Shown: positions 8,501 through 15,618 of the stretch, piece after piece
Layout: every line of letters starts with the position of its first letter
Position numbering within the stretch: position 1 is the stretch's first letter
Assembly (NCBI RefSeq): GCF_001940525.2
Contig: NZ_CP019437.1
Location: 2,206,501 to 2,270,500, forward strand
Source of the DNA: Thioclava nitratireducens
GTDB lineage: Bacteria > Pseudomonadota > Alphaproteobacteria > Rhodobacterales > Rhodobacteraceae
Length of the DNA: 64,000 bases
Direction of reading: 5' to 3'
Translations under genes and position numbers: made by a program
Notes under the pieces: generated by a model
Database searches by the model: none
What the model saw: the letters and a program-made list of their open reading frames with translations, nothing else
Told to the model about the DNA's origin: nothing

Positions 8501-9229
8501 ATGTCGATCTGGGAATACGCCAACCCCGTCAAATTCATGAAGACCACGGACAAGGTCCTGCCCTGGACGGTGGGAATTGCTGCGATCACGCTGATCGTCG
8601 GGCTGGTCTGGGGCTATTTCTTCGTCCCGGCCGCCGAGAATTTCGGCGGCTCGGTGAAGGTGATCTATGTCCATGTTCCCGCCGCGATGATGGCGATCAA
8701 CATCTGGGTGATGATGGTCGTGACCTCGCTGATCTGGCTGATCCGGCGCCACCATGTCTCGGCGCTGGCCGCCAAGGCCGCGGCGCCGATAGGCGCGGTG
8801 ATGACGCTGATTGCGCTGATCACCGGCGCGGTCTGGGGCCAGCCGATGTGGGGTACCTGGTGGGAATGGGATCCGCGACTGACCTCGTTCCTGATCCTGT
8901 TCCTGTTCTATCTCGGCTATATCGCGCTCTGGGCCGCGGTCGAGAACCCCGATACGGCCGCCGATCTGACCGGCGTGCTCAGCCTGGTCGGCGGGGTCTT
9001 CGCGGTGCTCTCGCGCTATGCGGCGAATTTCTGGAACCAGGGCCTGCATCAGGGGGCGACGCTCTCGATGGATTCCGAGCAGCACATCGCGGATGTCTAC
9101 TGGTTCCCGCTGCTTCTCTGCATGGCCGGGTTCATCTTCTTCTTCCTCGCGCTGGTGCTGATCCGCACCCGCACCGAGGTCCGCGCGCGCCGTCTGGGCG
9201 CCATCCAGCAACGTGAGCGCATGGCATGA
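8501..9229 (+). CDS. ccmC: Heme lyase/exporter subunit CcmC
   Basis: 242-residue six-helix member of the heme-handling protein family. It carries heme to the periplasmic chaperone CcmE. The tryptophan-rich heme motif is visible as WGQPMWGTWWEWDPRLTS (about residues 110-127), with flanking conserved histidines in HVPAAMMA (about 58-65) and FWNQGLHQGATL (about 176-187). The stop overlaps the ccmD start. ccmE, ccmF and ccmH are not in this window and must lie elsewhere. Confidence 0.97.
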   Translation: MSIWEYANPVKFMKTTDKVLPWTVGIAAITLIVGLVWGYFFVPAAENFGGSVKVIYVHVPAAMMAINIWVMMVVTSLIWLIRRHHVSALAAKAAAPIGAVMTLIALITGAVWGQPMWGTWWEWDPRLTSFLILFLFYLGYIALWAAVENPDTAADLTGVLSLVGGVFAVLSRYAANFWNQGLHQGATLSMDSEQHIADVYWFPLLLCMAGFIFFFLALVLIRTRTEVRARRLGAIQQRERMA

Positions 9230-9444
9230 GTGATACGACCGAACAAGGCGGCACCGTCACCGAGGGCGGCGTCGTCCTCGTGGACCCGTCCACCAAATCC
9301 TACACCTACACCGTCAATATCGCCTGGGCCTCGACGGTCGTGCTTCTGGTGCTGATCGTCGTCGTCTCGCTGATGCGGGGCGCGAAGGTGAAACGTCAAC
9401 TGACCGAGGCCGAGGCCCGCCGGAAAGGGGGCGCACATGGTTAA
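9226..9444 (+). CDS. ccmD: Heme exporter small subunit CcmD
   Basis: 72 residues with one hydrophobic helix (about 30-50, IAWASTVVLLVLIVVVSLMR) followed by a basic, charged tail (KVKRQLTEAEARRK). This is the layout of CcmD, which holds CcmC and CcmE together. It is about 20 residues longer at the N-terminus than many CcmD proteins. A start at 9226 gives an ATGA overlap with ccmC; the stop overlaps the ccmG start by 8 bp. Sequence conservation in CcmD is low, so the call rests on position and architecture. Confidence 0.88.
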   Translation: MSDTTEQGGTVTEGGVVLVDPSTKSYTYTVNIAWASTVVLLVLIVVVSLMRGAKVKRQLTEAEARRKGGAHG

Positions 9445-9973
9445 GCCGCTGATGCTATTGCCATTGATCGTGGTCGTCGGATTTGTTGGTGCGGCTTATG
9501 TGGGGATGCAGCGCGAGAATCCGACGCAAATCCCCACCGCCTTTGCGGGCAAGCCCGCACCGCCGGTGCAACTCGAACCGCTGGGCGATTTCAAACCCTT
9601 CACCGATGCCGATCTGAAGGACGGCAAGGTCAAGCTGGTGAATTTCTGGGCCTCGTGGTGCGCGCCCTGCCGGGTGGAGCATCCCAACCTCGAAGCGCTC
9701 TCGGACGAAGGCATTCCGATCTATGGGGTCAACTACAAGGACAAGACCGCCAAGGCGCAGGGTTTCCTCAGCGAGATGGGCAACCCCTTCGCCGAACTCG
9801 GGGCCGATCCGAAAGGGAAGATGGCGCTGAATTGGGGCGTCTACGGCGTGCCCGAGACTTTCGTGATCGATGGCGCGGGCAAGGTGCTCTATCGCTTTGC
9901 CGGACCGCTGACAGAGCGCGTGATCGCCTCGGATCTGCGCCCGCTTCTGGATGGCGAAACCGCCGCGAAATAA
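9437..9973 (+). CDS. ccmG: Thiol:disulfide interchange protein CcmG/DsbE
   Basis: 178-residue membrane-anchored periplasmic thioredoxin that keeps the haem-binding cysteines of apocytochrome c reduced. It has an N-terminal anchor (about 3-22), then FWASWCAPCRVEHPNLEAL with the WCAPC active site near residue 74, and GVYGVPETFVIDGAGKVLYR with the cis-proline near residue 138. It is the last gene of the ccm string and converges on ssb, with a shared terminator between. Confidence 0.96.
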   Translation: MVKPLMLLPLIVVVGFVGAAYVGMQRENPTQIPTAFAGKPAPPVQLEPLGDFKPFTDADLKDGKVKLVNFWASWCAPCRVEHPNLEALSDEGIPIYGVNYKDKTAKAQGFLSEMGNPFAELGADPKGKMALNWGVYGVPETFVIDGAGKVLYRFAGPLTERVIASDLRPLLDGETAAK

Positions 9974-10025
9974 AGGGCAGGGCGCAGGCGCGCGACTTCC
10001 CCGGATTCCGATAGCTTCAAAAAGC

Positions 10026-10050
10026 AAAGGCCCCCGAACCGGGGGCCTTT
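10026..10050. terminator. Bidirectional intrinsic terminator between ccmG and ssb
   Basis: A perfect hairpin AAAGGCCCCC / GGGGGCCTTT with a GAACC loop. The A/T flanks give a T-rich 3' end on either strand (CTTTCTTG on plus, CTTTGCTTTTTG on minus), so it can stop both the ccm operon and ssb. Confidence 0.9.
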
Positions 10051-10062
10051 CTTGTTTCTGGC

Positions 10063-10572
10063 TTAGAACGGGATCTCGTCGTCGAAATCCGAGCGGCCAC
10101 CGCCGCCGCCGCCGCCCGAGGACGGGCCGCCATAGCCGCCGCCGTCATCGTAGCCGCCGCCACCCGAGGACGGGCCGCCGTAGCCACCGCCACCGCCGCC
10201 CTGACCGCCGCCCGAGCCGCCAGGCCCGTCGAGCATGGTCAGTTCCGAGCGATAGGGGCGCAGCACGACCTCGGTCGAGTAGCGGTCCTGACCGTTCTGG
10301 TCCTGCCATTTGCGGGTTTCGAGCTGGCCTTCGATATAGACCTTCGAGCCTTTGCGCAGATATTGCTCGGCCACTTTCGCCAGCGGCTCCGAGAAGATCG
10401 CGACCGAATGCCATTCGGTGCGCTCCTTGCGCTCGCCGGTATTGCGGTCGCGCCACGTCTCGGAGGTGGCGATGCGCAGGTTGCACACCTTGCCGCCGTT
10501 CGAGAAGGTCCGCACCTCTGGGTCGCGCCCCAGATTGCCGATCAGAATGACCTTGTTGACGCTGCCTGCCAT
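10063..10572 (-). CDS. ssb: Single-stranded DNA-binding protein
   Basis: 169-residue SSB. The OB fold occupies about residues 1-110 ([21 protein letters not shown] at the start, then [21 protein letters not shown]). A very glycine-rich linker follows (about 115-160, GGGGY and GGPSS runs). The acidic tip DDEIPF binds partner replication and repair proteins. Its 3' end converges on ccmG. No LexA-type box (GTTC-N7-GTTC) was seen in the upstream 270 bp. Confidence 0.97.
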   Translation of the reverse strand: MAGSVNKVILIGNLGRDPEVRTFSNGGKVCNLRIATSETWRDRNTGERKERTEWHSVAIFSEPLAKVAEQYLRKGSKVYIEGQLETRKWQDQNGQDRYSTEVVLRPYRSELTMLDGPGGSGGGQGGGGGGYGGPSSGGGGYDDGGGYGGPSSGGGGGGGRSDFDDEIPF

Positions 10573-10845
10573 ATTGCCTCCGCCTGCGATTCTAGAATTG
10601 GTCCCAAAGGGTATAGAGCAGAGCCCCGCTGGAGCCTAGGGGCGAAGCTTCGCTCAACCGTGACGGAAAGCGGCGAAATCCCGCGTGCATCTTTGGTTTG
10701 AGAGCGATTTCGGCACCGCATTTCCAACCTTGCGTCGATAGCTGGCGGTCCGGGTTTGCCCCAGGTCTGCACGAGCCGGACGGCACCCGGGGACGACCCC
10801 GCCCGATCCGGTCGAGCAAACCCATATCCCATGAGGAGATACCCC

Positions 10846-11109
10846 ATGAAATACCTGATGCTGATCGCCGCGAGCGCTACGATTGCCGCTGCTTCCACTC
10901 TCCCCGCACTCGCCGAAGGTGGCGAAGGCGACGTGGCCCCGGCACAAGAGCAGAAGCTCGCAGCCGAGCTGAAAGATCAGGGATACCAGGTTCGCAGCAT
11001 GGAAACGGATGGCGGCTATATCGAGGTTTACGCGATGAAGGACGGCAAGCGCGCCAAACTCTTCTTCGACTCGAACCTCAAGCAGGTGAAGCGTTCGGAC
11101 AGCAACTGA
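10846..11109 (+). CDS. PepSY-domain periplasmic protein
   Basis: 87 residues: a signal peptide (about 1-22, cut after ALA) and one small PepSY-like domain (LAAELKDQGYQVRSMETDGG, then YIEVYAMKDGKRAKLFFDSN). PepSY domains are periplasmic alpha-beta modules often found with heme, copper or redox proteins. The start at 10846 is preferred over an in-frame ATG 15 bp upstream because GAGGAG at 10834-10838 then sits as its ribosome binding site. A b-type cytochrome follows 82 bp later, after a strong hairpin, then a LuxR-type regulator, so the three probably work together. Confidence 0.85.
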   Translation: MKYLMLIAASATIAAASTLPALAEGGEGDVAPAQEQKLAAELKDQGYQVRSMETDGGYIEVYAMKDGKRAKLFFDSNLKQVKRSDSN

Positions 11110-11121
11110 TCCGATCCTCGG

Positions 11122-11148
11122 GGACGGGCCGGCACGATCGGCCCGTCC
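11122..11148 (+). terminator. Hairpin after the PepSY gene (terminator or attenuator)
   Basis: GGACGGGCCG and CGGCCCGTCC form a perfect 10-bp stem with a 7-base loop, followed by TCTTC. It lies 12 bp after the PepSY stop and 44 bp before the cytochrome start. It would give an abundant short PepSY transcript and a less abundant read-through transcript. The T-run is short, so partial termination or 3'-end stabilisation fits best. Confidence 0.65.
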
Positions 11149-11191
11149 TCTTCACGCCAGTCTTTCCCGAAAGCAGCAGGAGGGCCCGATC

Positions 11192-11791
11192 ATGGCCATC
11201 GAAGACGCGAGCTTTACCGATCTTCCGTCGCATGAAACGTCTCACGCAGAACCGCCGCCCGTTGGCGCGCATAGCGTCTGGGACCCGTTCGTCCGGGTGT
11301 TCCACTGGTCGATCGCGGGCCTCTTTACCGCCAACGCCTTCTTCACCTCGCCGAAGAACGATCTGCATCACTGGATCGGCTACACGGTCGCGGGGCTCGT
11401 GATCGCGCGCATCCTCTGGGGGGTGTTCGGGACGCGTCATGCGAAGTTCAAGGATTTCCCGCCATCGCCCACCGGCGCGCTGACGCAGCTGCGCGATATG
11501 GCGACGGGGCGGCGGCACGCGCATCTGGGCCATTCGCCACTCGGCGCGCTGATGATCTACAATCTTTTGATCACGCTTCTGGTCATCGCGGGCTCGGGCT
11601 ACCTGATGACGACTGACGCCTATTGGGGCGTGAAATGGCCCAAGGAAGTGCATGAACTGGCCGTCAACTGGGCCGAGGTTTCGATCGCCGCCCATATCGC
11701 CGCCGTCGTCTTTGAGAGCCGTCGGTTGCGCGTGAACCTTGCGCGCGCGATGATCACCGGTAAGAAGGTGTTCCGCAGCAACAGAGGGTAA
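11192..11791 (+). CDS. Cytochrome b/b6 (b561-type) domain protein
   Basis: 199-residue membrane cytochrome of the family that includes the b subunit of Ni,Fe-hydrogenases and small b561 proteins. Four hydrophobic segments are visible. Likely heme ligands are histidines in FVRVFHWSIAG (helix 1, about 38), DLHHWIGYTVAG (helix 2, about 57-58) and SIAAHIAAVVFESRRL (helix 4, about 167). Such proteins pass electrons between the quinone pool and a periplasmic partner. It starts behind AGGAGGG and is followed 6 bp later by a membrane-tethered LuxR regulator. Confidence 0.85.
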   Translation: MAIEDASFTDLPSHETSHAEPPPVGAHSVWDPFVRVFHWSIAGLFTANAFFTSPKNDLHHWIGYTVAGLVIARILWGVFGTRHAKFKDFPPSPTGALTQLRDMATGRRHAHLGHSPLGALMIYNLLITLLVIAGSGYLMTTDAYWGVKWPKEVHELAVNWAEVSIAAHIAAVVFESRRLRVNLARAMITGKKVFRSNRG

Positions 11792-11797
11792 ACGCCC

Positions 11798-12337
11798 ATG
11801 GCGATATCGCGAGCGCGAGTCTCGGTCTGGACGAAAGAGGGCGCATTGGTCGCCCTCATCTTATTCCAGACGGCCTGTGCCGCTCTCTTCGTGGCAGACG
11901 TGTTCAACGACATCCGCGAAGCCGGACGGTTCACGGTGGATCTCAACATGGAGCTGTTCGCCAATCTCGGCCTTATCGCGGGGATCGTCGTTGAGGCGAC
12001 GGTGCTCTGGGCGCTCCTGCGCCGTCAGGCGCGCGCGGATCGCACCATCGGGGCCGCACAGGGCGCGATGGCCGAGATGATGGGCGCGCAGTTTGACCAA
12101 TGGGGGCTCACGCCCGCAGAGGCCGATGTGGCGGCCTTCACCATCAAAGGGTTCTCGGTCTCGGAGACCGCCTCCTTTCGCGGATCGAGCGAGGCGACGG
12201 TGAAATCCCACCTCAATTCAGTCTACCGCAAAGCGGGGGTCTCGGGCCGCTCCCAGCTTGTCTCGATCTTCGTGGAGGAGCTGTTTCACGGCCCCATCAA
12301 GGCTGATGCGAAAGCGCAACAGGCACGCGCAATCTGA
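11798..12337 (+). CDS. Membrane-tethered LuxR-type transcriptional regulator
   Basis: 179 residues. Two hydrophobic helices (about 16-36 and 52-72) with a short periplasmic loop are followed by a cytoplasmic LuxR-type helix-turn-helix (about 105-160: LTPAEADVAAFTIKGFSVSE, then SEATVKSHLNSVYRKAGVSGR). There is no receiver or autoinducer domain, so any signal must be sensed in or through the membrane. The gene is 6 bp behind the b-type cytochrome, suggesting that it senses the state of that cytochrome or the PepSY protein. The class is clear; the target genes are unknown. Confidence 0.85.
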   Translation: MAISRARVSVWTKEGALVALILFQTACAALFVADVFNDIREAGRFTVDLNMELFANLGLIAGIVVEATVLWALLRRQARADRTIGAAQGAMAEMMGAQFDQWGLTPAEADVAAFTIKGFSVSETASFRGSSEATVKSHLNSVYRKAGVSGRSQLVSIFVEELFHGPIKADAKAQQARAI

Positions 12338-12365
12338 CGTTAGGGAAGCGAGTCGGCGGGAGATT

Positions 12366-12392
12366 GCCGAGGCATTCGGCGTTTTCCTTTAA
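12366..12392 (+). terminator. Possible terminator after the LuxR-type gene
   Basis: GCCGA-GGCAT-TCGGC is a short hairpin (12366-12380) followed by GTTTTCCTTTAAC, 28 bp after the regulator's stop. The stem is only 5 bp, so it is probably weak. A -10-like TATAGT at 12410-12415 for the next gene follows it. Confidence 0.45.
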
Positions 12393-12454
12393 CTTTTTGC
12401 CGATTTCTTTATAGTTTGGCCCCGAAAATATGGACAGTGAATGGTAAGGGGCCG

Positions 12455-13078
12455 ATGCGTAGGACGATCGGAATTCTCGGGCTTGCGGCGATTGCCGCGG
12501 CAACGGTGATGACGGGCCCGATGAGCGCCCAGGCAGAGGGGCTGAGGCTCCAGGGTAACTCTTCGAAATCGCGTGCGATGCTGTTCCGAAACCAGACCAA
12601 CATCCTCGACACGCGCGCAGCCCAGCAATACGAACATTCCTCGCGGCTGCGACCCGGCGGCAAGCTGACCCAGACGGCCAGTGCCGAGAGCGTTCCACGC
12701 TACAACGGCAAGTATCGCGGCCAGTATATCAACACCGCGAAATCGGTGGCCTCGCGCCACGGCATCCCGACCGACCTGTTTCTGCGGCTCGTACAGCAGG
12801 AGAGCGGCTGGAACCCGCAGGCGCGCTCGCACAAGGGGGCGATGGGGCTGGCACAGCTGATGCCCGCGACCGCCGCGAAACTGGGCGTGAACCCGCGCGA
12901 TCCGGCGCAGAACCTCGAGGGCGGCGCGCGCTACCTGAAGATGATGTATGATCGCTTCGGAAGCTGGCGGCTGGCGCTCGCGGCCTATAACGCTGGGCCG
13001 GAGGCGGTCGCGAAACATAACGGCATTCCGCCGTATCGCGAGACTCGCAACTATGTGCGGGTGATCCTCGGCGGTTGA
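12455..13078 (+). CDS. Lytic transglycosylase (SLT domain)
   Basis: 207-residue exported murein hydrolase that cleaves peptidoglycan glycan strands, forming 1,6-anhydro ends. The signal peptide spans about 1-28 (ends SAQA). The SLT fold starts near residue 90: [17 protein letters not shown] contains the catalytic Glu (ES motif), then [18 protein letters not shown] and [20 protein letters not shown]. The ATG at 12455 is chosen over an in-frame TTG 39 bp upstream because it opens a proper signal peptide and has TAAGGGG before it. TATAGT at 12410-12415 is a plausible -10. Confidence 0.92.
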   Translation: MRRTIGILGLAAIAAATVMTGPMSAQAEGLRLQGNSSKSRAMLFRNQTNILDTRAAQQYEHSSRLRPGGKLTQTASAESVPRYNGKYRGQYINTAKSVASRHGIPTDLFLRLVQQESGWNPQARSHKGAMGLAQLMPATAAKLGVNPRDPAQNLEGGARYLKMMYDRFGSWRLALAAYNAGPEAVAKHNGIPPYRETRNYVRVILGG

Positions 13079-13102
13079 TCCGTTATGCGCCCGCAATCAT
13101 GA

Positions 13103-13136
13103 AAAGCCCCGCAAGATCATCAATCTGCGGGGCTTT
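13103..13136. terminator. Bidirectional intrinsic terminator
   Basis: AAAGCCCCGCA (13103-13113) pairs with TGCGGGGCTTT (13126-13136), followed by CTTTATG on plus and preceded by an A-rich stretch for the minus strand. It lies between the lytic transglycosylase and the converging SYLF lipoprotein gene. Confidence 0.88.
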
Positions 13137-13177
13137 CTTTATGTTTGGCTTTAAGGAAGCAGTCTAAGCGGCAGATT

Positions 13178-13735
13178 TTACGGAATGATCCGGGTATACT
13201 TGGTGCCCGCGAGCGTCGCGCCCGCCATCAGACCGGCCTGGCCGAAGACCAGCGCGATGATCGGCGCGGTCGAGGTCAGCGTGGAGGCCGAAATCGCGCC
13301 GCCCTGATCCGGCACCGCGTAGCGCGCATCCGCGCCCAGTTGCCAGCCATCGCCGCGGCGGAAGCTGGACAGCGCCTCGGGCGTCATAAAGAACAGGGCA
13401 TGGGCATATTGCTGTGCGCCGATCTGCAGACCGAAACTCGCCGCTGCCGCCGCGTAGTAATCGACCGTCACGTTGTTGATCCGCAATGCGCCGCGCCCGA
13501 AAGCCCCACCTACGCCGAAGCCCGCCTCGGTCATCAGCGGCATCCAGAGCACGCCCACCGATTTGTTCTCGAGATCGCGGGTGCCGGGATATTTCGTCAG
13601 AAGGTAGTTCCGTGTGGCGTCGACCCGCGCGTCCAGCTTGGCACTGCCTGCGCTGCCCACGCCGTTGCCGCAGGCCGCAAGGCCGAGCCCCGCACCGCCC
13701 ATCGCCAGAAGGGTCCGTCTGGAAAGTTTCGTCAT
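13178..13735 (-). CDS. SYLF/YSC84-domain lipoprotein
   Basis: 185 residues. The N-terminus has a twin-arginine-like SRRTLLAMGGAGLG followed by a lipobox LGLAACG, so the mature protein is probably lipid-anchored at Cys22. The rest is a SYLF (Ysc84-like) domain, known from eukaryotic lipid-binding proteins and common in bacterial periplasmic proteins of unknown role: VGVLWMPLMTEAGFGVGGAFGRGAL, then TVDYYAAAAASFGLQIG and FGQAGLMAGATLAGTKYTR. The start at 13735 gives the correct signal peptide. Bacterial function is not established. Confidence 0.85.
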   Translation of the reverse strand: MTKLSRRTLLAMGGAGLGLAACGNGVGSAGSAKLDARVDATRNYLLTKYPGTRDLENKSVGVLWMPLMTEAGFGVGGAFGRGALRINNVTVDYYAAAAASFGLQIGAQQYAHALFFMTPEALSSFRRGDGWQLGADARYAVPDQGGAISASTLTSTAPIIALVFGQAGLMAGATLAGTKYTRIIP

Positions 13736-13876
13736 GTCTGTCGCTCCGCTCGATATGCCCGATCTCGCGCCGGGCTGATTGGTCTTATTACGACCGCTTG
13801 GCACAATTAATAGACGAGGGAACCCGCTTTGTCACTTCTTCTTGAGCCAATTCACGCCGAAGTGGCAAGACCCTGC

Positions 13877-14878
13877 TCAGCCGTTACCGAGCAGTTTCGC
13901 GGCCTCCGGCGCGAAGTAGGTGAGCACGCCATCGCAGCCCGCGCGGCGGAAGCTCATCAGGCTTTCGAGCATGACCTTCTCGTGGTCGAGCCAGCCGTTC
14001 TTCACCGCCGCCATGATCATCGCGTATTCGCCCGACACCTGATAGGCATAGGTCGGTACGCCGAATTGCTCTTTCACGCGGTGGCAGATGTCGAGATAGG
14101 GCATCCCCGGCTTCACCATGACCATATCCGCGCCCTCGGAGAGATCGCGCGCGACCAGCCGGATCGCCTCGTCGGAATTACCGGGGTTCATCTGGTAGGT
14201 CTTCTTGTCGCCCTTGAGCGCACCGGTGGCACCGACCGCGTCGCGGAACGGCCCGTAGAAGCCGGAGGCATATTTCGCGGCATAGCTGAGTATCGTCACG
14301 TCCGAATGACCCGCGCCTTCGAGCGCCGAGCGCAGCGCCGTGATGCGCCCGTCCATCATGTCCGAAGGCCCGAGGATATCGGCCCCGGCTTCGGCCTGCG
14401 CGATCCCCATTTTCACAAGACATTCAACGGTTTCATCGTTGAGGATAACCCCGTCGCGCACCAGCCCGTCATGGCCGTTCGCATTGTAGGGGTCGAGCGC
14501 GATATCGGTCATGATCGCGATCTCGGGCACCTCTGCCTTGATCGCGCGGATCACCCGGTTGGTGATGTTCTCGGGGTTCCAGGCCTCTTCGCAGGTCTCG
14601 GTCTTCACTGCCGGATCGGTATAGGGAAAGAGGCAGATCGCTGGGATGCCAAGCTTTGCGGCCTCTTCGGCGGCGCGCACCGCACCCTCCAGCGTGCGGC
14701 GCACGACGCCCGGCATCGAGGGCACTTCGACATCCGCGCCCGGCACGTCGGTGATGAAGATCGGCCAGATCATGTCCTTCACGCTCAACCGGTGTTCCTG
14801 TGCCAGATCGCGAAGCGCTGCAGTGCGGCGCATCCGGCGCAAACGGGTGTGGGGGAAGGGCGGAAGGATCGGGTTCAT
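13877..14878 (-). CDS. hemB: Delta-aminolevulinic acid dehydratase (porphobilinogen synthase)
   Basis: 333 residues; condenses two 5-aminolevulinate molecules to porphobilinogen in tetrapyrrole synthesis. The two active-site lysines are visible in LSYAAKYASGFYGPFR (about 205-220) and MVMVKPGMPYLD (about 256-267). The metal loop reads DIALDPYNANGHDG where zinc enzymes have cysteines, so this is the Asp-rich magnesium type known from other alphaproteobacteria. Tetrapyrrole supply fits the nearby cytochrome c maturation genes. It is divergent from the SufBCD-associated gene. Confidence 0.97.
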   Translation of the reverse strand: MNPILPPFPHTRLRRMRRTAALRDLAQEHRLSVKDMIWPIFITDVPGADVEVPSMPGVVRRTLEGAVRAAEEAAKLGIPAICLFPYTDPAVKTETCEEAWNPENITNRVIRAIKAEVPEIAIMTDIALDPYNANGHDGLVRDGVILNDETVECLVKMGIAQAEAGADILGPSDMMDGRITALRSALEGAGHSDVTILSYAAKYASGFYGPFRDAVGATGALKGDKKTYQMNPGNSDEAIRLVARDLSEGADMVMVKPGMPYLDICHRVKEQFGVPTYAYQVSGEYAMIMAAVKNGWLDHEKVMLESLMSFRRAGCDGVLTYFAPEAAKLLGNG

Positions 14879-15035
14879 CGGCTGGCTCCTCTGGCTCGGG
14901 CAAAATGGGTGCCACGGATCGATGTAACAGGCAAGCGCGGCAGATCCGCGCGGGCTTCCGCTCGGGGCTGGGCTGGTCTATGCATCGTCAGGAGGGGGCG
15001 CGACACGACGACCCGGAAGAACGAGGGCGAGGGGC

Positions 15036-15569
15036 TTGGAAGTTTTCGACACGATCGCGCGGCTGATCGACCTGCGCAGCTTTTCCAACCTGTGGTATTG
15101 GATCGCCTTGGCCGCAGTCTGGTCTTCGGCCTCGCATTGGGTGTTGGGCGTGCCGTGGGACATGGTGATCCGCGCGCGCCGCAAGGGCGGCGACGCGGGT
15201 CAGGATCTGGCCGCGATGACGGCGCTGAGCGCACGGCGGCTGAACCGCATCCGGCGCGATGCCGGGTTCTCGATGTCGATCACCATCCCCTTCATGTTGA
15301 GCTTTCTCATCATCACCGGGTTCATCTACGGCTCGGAGACGGCGCAGGCTTTCGCTCTGCTGCTGGTGCCGATGATGGCCGTGTTCGGCTTGAGCCTGCG
15401 ACTGGCGCATAAACTCGATGCAGAGCCCACGCTTGCGCATGACCCGGCGATTGCGATCAAGGCACTCTCGCGCCACCGGGTGAACGTGCAGGCGATCGGC
15501 GTGGTCGCGATCATCGTGAGCGCGCTCTGGGGAATGTATCAGAACCTTCTCGCCTCGATGCTGGTTTGA
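15036..15569 (+). CDS. Membrane protein annotated in relatives as 'component of SufBCD complex'
   Basis: 177 residues with four to five hydrophobic segments (about 18-38, 78-100, 105-125, 150-172). I recognise it only as the Rhodobacteraceae membrane protein that carries the inherited name 'component of SufBCD complex'; nothing in its sequence resembles SufB, C or D, so that name should not be trusted. The start is a TTG at 15036 behind GAGGGCGAGGGG; the first internal ATG would cut into the first membrane helix. It is 49 bp upstream of mfd and probably co-transcribed with it. Confidence 0.65.
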   Translation: MEVFDTIARLIDLRSFSNLWYWIALAAVWSSASHWVLGVPWDMVIRARRKGGDAGQDLAAMTALSARRLNRIRRDAGFSMSITIPFMLSFLIITGFIYGSETAQAFALLLVPMMAVFGLSLRLAHKLDAEPTLAHDPAIAIKALSRHRVNVQAIGVVAIIVSALWGMYQNLLASMLV

Positions 15570-15618
15570 CGCGCGAAGCAACTTGACACCGGAGACAGGC
15601 CGGATACCTCGCTTGGCT

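Noticed and set aside
10573..10845. LexA (SOS) box upstream of ssb
   Set aside because: No GTTC-N7-GTTC pattern was found; only unrelated short palindromes such as TTCTAGAA are present.
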